Source of the DNA: Clostridiales bacterium | Lineage (GTDB): Bacteria; Bacillota; Clostridia; Christensenellales; Aristaeellaceae | Assembly (NCBI GenBank): GCA_015056085.1 | Contig: SVHA01000009.1 | Location: 1-62,905 of the forward strand | DNA: 62,905 nt | Direction of reading: 5' to 3' | In this document: one piece after another, positions 58,346 through 62,905 of the stretch | Layout of the letters: every line of letters starts with the position of its first letter | Position numbering within the stretch: position 1 is the stretch's first letter | Position numbers and translations under genes: made by a program | The notes under the pieces: model-generated | Told to the model about the DNA's origin: nothing | The model's input: only the letters and a program-made list of their open reading frames with translations | The model's database searches: none

Positions 58346-59272
58346 ATGGCAGGATACGAAAAGAACATTGGCACCTCCGTCACCGGCAAACCCATTGATG
58401 TGTTTGTGTGGAAGCCCGAAGGGGACGTCCGCTGCGTTGTGCAGCTGGTGCACGGCATGGCAGAGCACATGGCCCGCTACGACAGCGTGGCCAGGGCACT
58501 GGCGGAAAAGGGTTGCCTTGTGGTGGGGCACACCCACATCGGCCACGGGCCCCAGGCGGACATCAAGGGCTATTTTGCCGCCAAAGACGGCTGGCAGTGC
58601 CTCATCGATGACGTCCATCAAATCCGGCAGAACGTGCAAAAGCAGCACCCCGGCGTGCCCTATGTGCTGCTGGGGCATTCCATGGGCTCCTTTGTGGTCA
58701 GGTGCTACCTGATGCAATACGCGGAAGGCTTGTCCGCCGCAGTGCTGTCCGGCACCGGTTGGTATGACCGTCCGCTGGTGACCGCCGGGCGGACGCTGGC
58801 GAAGATCATGTGCGCTCTGGGCCAGAGCAAAAAGCCTGGCCTGCTGATTGACAAGGTGGCCTTCGGCGGCAGCAACAAGCCCTTTGAGCCCGCCCGCACG
58901 CCCTTTGACTGGCTCAGCCGGGATGAACAGCAGGTGGACGCCTATGTGGCAGACCCCCTGTGCGGTTTCCCCTTCACCAACAAGGGGTATCAGGATATGT
59001 TTGACGGCCTGATGGCCCTGTCCGACCCGGACGCTGCCAAGAATATCCCGAAGAATCTGCCGGTGCTGCTGCTCTCCGGCGACAAGGACCCCGTGGGCCA
59101 GATGGGTCAGGGCGTGGAGAAGGTTGCTCAGCAGATGCGGGACGCCGGCGTAAAGGATGTGACCGTCCGGCTGTTCAAGGATGGCCGCCACGAAATGTTC
59201 AACGAAACAAATGCCGGGGAAGTCTATGATTTCTTGGCGGGGTGGATTGACAGGGTCGTATCCGCCGGATGA
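58346..59272 (+). CDS. alpha/beta hydrolase (monoacylglycerol lipase / lysophospholipase type)
   Basis: A 308-residue cytoplasmic serine hydrolase of the Hydrolase_4 group. The oxyanion region is QLVHGMAEHMARYD, which is the H-G-x-x-E-H-x-x-R-Y hallmark of monoglyceride lipases. The nucleophile elbow is LLGHSMGSFVV. LLLSGDKDPVGQ gives the catalytic Asp and FKDGRHEMFNE the His. ATG 58346 follows AAAGGAG. It has its own promoter and terminator. Likely substrates are lysophospholipids or monoglycerides. Confidence 0.93.
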   Translation: MAGYEKNIGTSVTGKPIDVFVWKPEGDVRCVVQLVHGMAEHMARYDSVARALAEKGCLVVGHTHIGHGPQADIKGYFAAKDGWQCLIDDVHQIRQNVQKQHPGVPYVLLGHSMGSFVVRCYLMQYAEGLSAAVLSGTGWYDRPLVTAGRTLAKIMCALGQSKKPGLLIDKVAFGGSNKPFEPARTPFDWLSRDEQQVDAYVADPLCGFPFTNKGYQDMFDGLMALSDPDAAKNIPKNLPVLLLSGDKDPVGQMGQGVEKVAQQMRDAGVKDVTVRLFKDGRHEMFNETNAGEVYDFLAGWIDRVVSAG

Positions 59273-59292
59273 ACTGACGGCACGGAAAATTT

Positions 59293-59320
59293 CCGGAAAA
59301 ATGGAACATTTCCGGGATTT
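59293..59320 (+). terminator. probable terminator of the hydrolase gene
   Basis: CCGGAAA and TTTCCGG arms with a 9-base loop, then GATTTTC. The T-tract is short. Confidence 0.6.
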
Positions 59321-59392
59321 TCAGCGTCTAACAGAGCAGAAGAAATTGTAACATCCGCCTGACATCAGGCACGAAAGAAAGGAGGGAAGCGG

Positions 59393-60895
59393 ATGCGCCG
59401 ATGGCTGTTTGCGCTGGTTGTGTGTTTTGCGTGCCTGCTTCCCTTCACGGCGCTGGCGCAAGGCGTCAACCGGGCGCTGCTGGTGGGCTGCGATGAATTC
59501 CTCACCCAGCCCAACACGTCGCCGTCCTCCCGCAACAACGTGCGGCAGATGGCCCAAACCCTTTCCGGCGGCGCCATGAACCTGGAAAACCTCGTCACCC
59601 GCTCCGGGGGACTTTCTGGCAAGGCAGCGCTGGAAGAACTGATTCAGACGGCCTTTTCCCAGGCGGAAGAAGGCGATGTGAGTTACTTTTACATCAGCAC
59701 CCACGGCGTGTGGGAAGACCCATCCGATAACGGCGCCATGACGCTGCTGCTCTCCAACGGCGAAAAGGAAGAAGGCGTCACCGCCCGGGAACTGCGGGAA
59801 ATGTTTGACAAAATTCCCGGCACCAAGGTGCTGATGCTGGACGCCTGCCATGCCGGCGCCATGATCGGCAAAGGCACGGGCGGCTCCTTTGAAAACGTGT
59901 TTGAAGGCGGAGATTACAAGGTCATCTGCTCCTCCGGCGGCGCTGAAAAAAGTTGGTTTTGGTCAGGGGAAATCGCCGGGGGCGCCATCACCGGCGAAGG
60001 ATACTTCTCCGGCGCGCTGGTGTCGGGGTTGTCCGCCCAGGGCGCATACGGCGCCGACGCCAATCAGGATGGTCAAATCACCCTGAAGGAACTCAAGCGC
60101 TACCTGCTCAATCACCACGGCGCATCCACCGCCCGGGTTTATCCCGAAGAGGACGACTTCGTGGTGCTCTCCTACGATGCGGAATCCTTCGTGCGCCGCC
60201 GCAGCGGCCTGCCGGTGGGCCGGGTCACTTACGGCGACGATGTGCTGCTGACCCGCCAGCCGGAGATCTCCTTCACCTTCAACATGATGGAATCGGCCCA
60301 GGTGGCCTATCAGCTCGTGTATCACCGCAGCGGCGTGTGGGATTTTGACCACAGCAAGCTGATTTATGACGACGCCGAGCGCTTCGGCGCTTTCGGCGAC
60401 GCCAGGGGCTATCTGTCTCCCGGCCTCAAGGAGCGCACCATCGCCCTCACTCAGGCTCAGGAGGACACCTACGGCTATGTCCTGTTGCAGCTGCTGACCA
60501 TGCAGAACGGCAGGGTGCATCTGGCGTCCTCCCATGTGCTGTGTGTGCCGCCTCAAAGCGGCGACCCGGCGCTGGATATGACCGTCTCCGGGGATTTTTC
60601 GCCCGGGCAGGGGCAGGAGATGACCTTTGCGGTGCATCATGCCTTCCCCTGCGAAATGACCGTCACCGTGGAGGATGAATCCGGCGCCACCGTGCGCCGC
60701 CTCTGCTCCCGGCAGGCTTCCCGCCCGGAGCAACTGACCCCCGCCGGCAGCACCTTCTGCTGGTCCGGCCAACTGTCCGACGGCACCCTTGCCCCGGCAG
60801 GCACCTACCGCATCCGGGTCAAGGCATACGTGGGCACGGAGATGTATGAAATCACCAGCGAGCCCTTCCGTCTGCTGGAAACATCAACGCCATAA
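59393..60895 (+). CDS. secreted caspase-fold (C14) peptidase with calcium-loop motif and C-terminal Ig-like domain
   Basis: A 500-residue exported protein. The signal peptide is 1-23 (ends LAQG). The p20-like caspase domain starts at NRALLVGCDEF and has the catalytic dyad: His104 in YFYISTHG and Cys152 in LMLDACHAGAM. These match the metacaspase motifs H-G and D-x-C-H-A/S-G. Residues 222-233 (DANQDGQITLKE) form a full EF-hand or dockerin-type calcium loop with ligands at positions 1, 3, 5, 7, 9 and 12. Residues about 395-495 look like a FlgD-type Ig domain (LAPAGTYRIRVKAYVG). Arg/Lys-specific cleavage outside the cell is likely by family. AAAGGAGGG precedes ATG 59393. Confidence 0.9.
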   Translation: MRRWLFALVVCFACLLPFTALAQGVNRALLVGCDEFLTQPNTSPSSRNNVRQMAQTLSGGAMNLENLVTRSGGLSGKAALEELIQTAFSQAEEGDVSYFYISTHGVWEDPSDNGAMTLLLSNGEKEEGVTARELREMFDKIPGTKVLMLDACHAGAMIGKGTGGSFENVFEGGDYKVICSSGGAEKSWFWSGEIAGGAITGEGYFSGALVSGLSAQGAYGADANQDGQITLKELKRYLLNHHGASTARVYPEEDDFVVLSYDAESFVRRRSGLPVGRVTYGDDVLLTRQPEISFTFNMMESAQVAYQLVYHRSGVWDFDHSKLIYDDAERFGAFGDARGYLSPGLKERTIALTQAQEDTYGYVLLQLLTMQNGRVHLASSHVLCVPPQSGDPALDMTVSGDFSPGQGQEMTFAVHHAFPCEMTVTVEDESGATVRRLCSRQASRPEQLTPAGSTFCWSGQLSDGTLAPAGTYRIRVKAYVGTEMYEITSEPFRLLETSTP

Positions 60896-61000
60896 ACATT
60901 TCAGAATGTTTCAACCAAATGAAACGAACATTCCAACCCTTGCATCAGGAAGAAACGCCCTGCTGCGCCGAGAGGTTTCACCCGCCGGGGAATGGACGAA

Positions 61001-61037
61001 GAAACGCCTTCGGGGACTTGCCTGCCGAAGGCGTTTC
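61001..61037. promoter_or_regulatory. 13-base inverted repeat straddling the glycerate kinase -35 box
   Basis: GAAACGCCTTCGG (61001-61013) and CCGAAGGCGTTTC (61025-61037) are perfect reverse complements. The 11-base centre holds most of the -35 hexamer of the promoter at 61018-61046. It could be an operator. It could also be a stem that ends caspase-gene transcripts, but it lacks a T-tract. Confidence 0.6.
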
Positions 61038-61046
61038 CAGTATAAT
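61018..61046 (+). promoter_or_regulatory. promoter of glycerate kinase
   Basis: TTGCCT, a 17-base spacer, then TATAAT, 67 bases before the start codon. Confidence 0.8.
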
Positions 61047-61113
61047 GAAAGCGTGCAATTCCGTTGATTCCACCGGCTCTCCCGAGCCATACCACACAAG
61101 GAGGCCTTCCACC

Positions 61114-62367
61114 ATGAACGAAACCCTTCGCAGAGACGCCGACGCCATTATTTCCTCAGCCATTGAGGCGGTGTTGCCTGATTCCGCCGTGAACCGGGCT
61201 CTTTCCGGCAAGGAATTCCCCGGCCGGGTGCTGCTGGTGGCTGCCGGCAAGGCTGCCTGGCAGATGGCCCGCGCGGCGTCCGATTGCCTGGGCGATCGCA
61301 TCGAGCAGGGCGTGGTGGTCACCAAGTATGATCACGTCAAGGCGCCCATCGCCAACTTCACCTGCGTGGAAGCCGGGCATCCCGTGCCCGACGAAAACTC
61401 CTTCCTGGGCACTTCCAAAGCGCTGGAACTGGTCAGCGGCCTGAAGGAAACGGACACGGTGCTGTTCCTGCTGTCCGGCGGCGGCTCTGCGCTGTTTGAA
61501 AAGCCGCTGATTCCCGGCGAGGAACTGCAAGACATCACGTCCCAGCTGCTGGCCTGCGGCGCCGATATTGTGGAGATCAACACCATCCGCAAGCGCCTCT
61601 CCGCCGTCAAGGGCGGCAGATTCGCCCAGCTGTGCGCCCCGGCTCATGTGTTTTCCATCGTCCTGTCGGACATTCTGGGCGACCCGCTGGACATGATTGC
61701 CTCCGGCCCCGCCTGTGCCGACGGCACCACCTGCCAGCAGGCACTGGCCATTGCCGAAAAATACAGCCTTCGCCTGTCCGAAAAGGCCTTCGAACTGCTG
61801 CATCAGGAAACGCCCAAGGAGCTTCACAACGTCACCACGCTGATCAACGGCTCCGTGCGGGAACTGTGCGCCGCTGCGGCGGTCACCTGCCGCCAGTTGG
61901 GCTATGAGCCCGTGCTGCTGACCGATCAGCTGTGCTGTCAGGCCAAGGAGGCCGGTTCCTTCCTCGCCAGCGTGGTCAAGACCCATCAGGCTCAGGGCAA
62001 GGCGATGGCCTTCATCGCCGGCGGTGAAACCGTGGTGCAGCTCACCGGCAAGGGTCTGGGCGGGCGCAATCAGGAACTGGCGCTGGCCGCTGCCGCAGGC
62101 ATTGACGGCATCCGCAACGCTGCGGTGTTCTCCGTGGGCAGCGACGGCACTGATGGCCCCACCGACGCCGCCGGCGGTTATGTGGATGGCGACACCGCTG
62201 AAGAACTGCGCGCCCAGGGCATCCTGATTGCCGACGTGCTGCGCAACAACGATGCGTATCACGCCCTTGAAAAGACCGGCGGCCTGGTGATGACCGGCGC
62301 CACCGGCACCAATGTCAACGACGTCGCCGTGGCTTTGGTCAGGGACTACGTCCCCGACACCCCTTGA
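61114..62367 (+). CDS. glycerate 2-kinase (MOFRL / type II)
   Basis: A 417-residue enzyme of the DUF4147-MOFRL family, phosphorylating D-glycerate to 2-phosphoglycerate. The N-terminal half has VLLVAAGKAAWQMA, GVVVTKYDH, EAGHPVPDENS and LLSGGGSALFEKP (nucleotide site), plus NTIRKRLSAVKGGR. The C-terminal MOFRL domain has GGETVVQLTGKGLGGRNQE and SVGSDGTDGPTDAAGG. Older annotation calls these hydroxypyruvate reductase (TtuD). AAGGAGGCC precedes ATG 61114. The last eight codons (RDYVPDTP) are made of island-5-type repeat sequence, and the stop codon lies within the array. Confidence 0.95.
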   Translation: MNETLRRDADAIISSAIEAVLPDSAVNRALSGKEFPGRVLLVAAGKAAWQMARAASDCLGDRIEQGVVVTKYDHVKAPIANFTCVEAGHPVPDENSFLGTSKALELVSGLKETDTVLFLLSGGGSALFEKPLIPGEELQDITSQLLACGADIVEINTIRKRLSAVKGGRFAQLCAPAHVFSIVLSDILGDPLDMIASGPACADGTTCQQALAIAEKYSLRLSEKAFELLHQETPKELHNVTTLINGSVRELCAAAAVTCRQLGYEPVLLTDQLCCQAKEAGSFLASVVKTHQAQGKAMAFIAGGETVVQLTGKGLGGRNQELALAAAAGIDGIRNAAVFSVGSDGTDGPTDAAGGYVDGDTAEELRAQGILIADVLRNNDAYHALEKTGGLVMTGATGTNVNDVAVALVRDYVPDTP

Positions 62368-62747
62368 TGGGGGCGTTGCCCCCATCACCCCCACCAAAGG
62401 GCTGCGCCCTCTGGACTCTGCTTGCGGGGCTTTGCCCCGCACCCCGGCAGGGGCTTTGCCCCTGCACCCCAATCGGGGGCGCTGCCCCCGATACCCCCGC
62501 AAGGGTCTTCGACCCTTGACCCATCACCCCAAGCCCAAGGGCTTGGGGGATTTTTATGAGAAGGTTTTTCCTTTGTTTGTTGTTCGGACAACGATCATCG
62601 GAGGGGACTCCGAAGGGGTCCAGGGGGCGATCGGAAAGCCCCCTGGTATATCCGGAAAAGGGATGTTGCAGGTATAGGCGTAGAAACGGAATAGTCTTTT
62701 GTGCAAGGTAGGGTTTCGCCCTCACGGGCAACCAAAGGGCTTTCCTT
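62368..62747. repeat. intergenic hairpin island 5, truncated
   Basis: This region follows glycerate kinase. Units run TGGGGGC/GCCCCCA, CCAAAGGGC, GCGGGGC, GCAGGGGC, ATCGGGGGC and CGCAAGGGTC, with a cap at 62527-62556. A minus-oriented outer block (62590-62645, with CCGATCG read on the minus strand) and the start of another block (about 62705-62747) follow. From about 62567 the sequence parallels 41104-41280 of island 3, then stops abruptly after GGGCTTTCC at 62747, where island 3 continues with GATCGCCC. The right arm is therefore missing from the window. Confidence 0.88.
62527..62556 (+). terminator. terminator cap of island 5
   Basis: CCCCAAGCCC and GGGCTTGGGG arms with a very short loop, then GATTTTTATG. 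Confidence 0.75.
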
Positions 62748-62877
62748 GCTGGCTCGCCTAGGAGGAAATTCCCCCGCCTGTTGAGGTATAATACATAGGT
62801 AACACCGGAACGAAAAAAGAGAACCAGACTGTGGTAAGATAGTTCTGCTACAAACACCACACACAGGGAGGTTCTCC
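62748..62877 (+). mobile_element. probable left flank of an insertion sequence
   Basis: Sequence after the break in island 5 is A+T-richer and unlike the island. It contains TATAAT-like boxes (about 62786-62791) and leads into a GGGAGG ribosome site for the frame at 62878. It is interpreted as the upstream part of an inserted element. The exact tip is not determined; a TGTGG at 62830 is one candidate. Confidence 0.45.
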
Positions 62878-62905
62878 ATGGACAGGATAACACAGGAAGC
62901 ATACA
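62878..62905 (+). CDS. start of a probable transposase gene (runs off the window end)
   Basis: ATG 62878 follows GGGAGGTTCTCC, an excellent ribosome site. The nine complete codons read MDRITQEAY. Many clostridial rve-type transposases begin M-D-[KR]-I-T-Q-E-A-[RY], and the window starts with what looks like the C-terminus of such a protein. Nine residues cannot prove it. If it is right, the two window ends are two copies of one insertion sequence in the same orientation. Confidence 0.5.

Noticed and set aside
59393..60895. Caspase-based anti-phage defence (CBASS- or TRADD-like) gene
   Set aside because: The protein has a signal peptide and no nucleotide-sensor or effector partner nearby, so cytoplasmic defence is unlikely.
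1..62905. tRNA or rRNA genes
   Set aside because: No sequence with the conserved TTCGANTC arm plus acceptor pairing and no rRNA-like stretch was noticed by eye. A covariance search would be decisive.

Overview
The window is 62.9 kb of GC-rich, densely coding DNA from a low-GC-Gram-positive type lineage with an unusually high GC content. It is most likely an endospore-related Clostridia member, probably a gut genome. The evidence is a SpoIVB-type S55 peptidase, a SpoIID/LytB protein, a Spo0A-C domain protein, FtsK/SpoIIIE, NFACT/RqcH, DegV, AI-2E/YtvI-type permease, glycerol-1-phosphate dehydrogenase, and consensus sigma-A promoters with strong AGGAGG ribosome sites. No rRNA, tRNA, CRISPR or phage module was seen. 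The first 66 bases read as the C-terminus of an rve-type transposase. The last 28 bases start a reading frame whose N-terminus resembles the same kind of transposase, so the window is probably one contig bounded by two insertion-sequence copies.

Layout. 0.3-6.4 kb: secreted acidic protein, ZIP metal transporter, radical SAM protein, DegV, a possible DUF1874 protein, a small membrane protein and an MFS transporter. 7.4-12.8 kb: asnA, rlmH with a secreted L,D-transpeptidase, a degenerate metallophosphoesterase and a MATE exporter. 13.6-19.7 kb: rqcH diverging from an aroF-aroB pair, then a SpoIID-SH3 protein. 19.7-27.3 kb (minus strand): cytidine deaminase, AraC regulator, Spo0A-C protein, and an operon mnmG-ftsY-permease-trmH-small protein. 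27.4-31 kb: glycerol-1-phosphate dehydrogenase with a partner beta-propeller-like protein, an HTH membrane regulator and a ribbon-helix-helix regulator with its own operator. 31-40 kb: pyrimidine-nucleoside phosphorylase / YeeE-like pair / spoIVB, a phosphodiester glycosidase, murG, msrA with a 48-residue membrane peptide, and a second MATE exporter. 40-49 kb: yebC, beta-class DNA methyltransferase, Cys-cluster protein, DUF436, Mbeg1-like hydrolase, ftsK and a secreted protein. 49.5-62.4 kb: lysA-like decarboxylase, O-antigen-ligase-like protein, DUF975 protein, argS, PrsA-like foldase, lysophospholipase-like hydrolase, a secreted caspase-fold protein and glycerate kinase.

The outstanding unexplained feature is a family of five large (0.4-0.9 kb) intergenic islands at 6424-7361, 12765-13551, 40703-41615, 56040-56764 and 62368-62747. 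Each is built of short GGGGC/GCCCC hairpin units separated by ACCCC-type linkers. The units end in an intrinsic-terminator-like cap, followed by an outer block with a conserved CGATCG core. Four islands sit exactly between convergent genes and are made of two opposed arms, and each arm starts directly at a stop codon. In the fifth, the first hairpin lies inside the 3' end of the glycerate kinase gene and the far arm has been cut off next to the transposase start. They look like a dispersing, modular, stop-codon-anchored terminator/MITE system. A second, simpler palindrome family built on GGGAACGGC occurs in four places.
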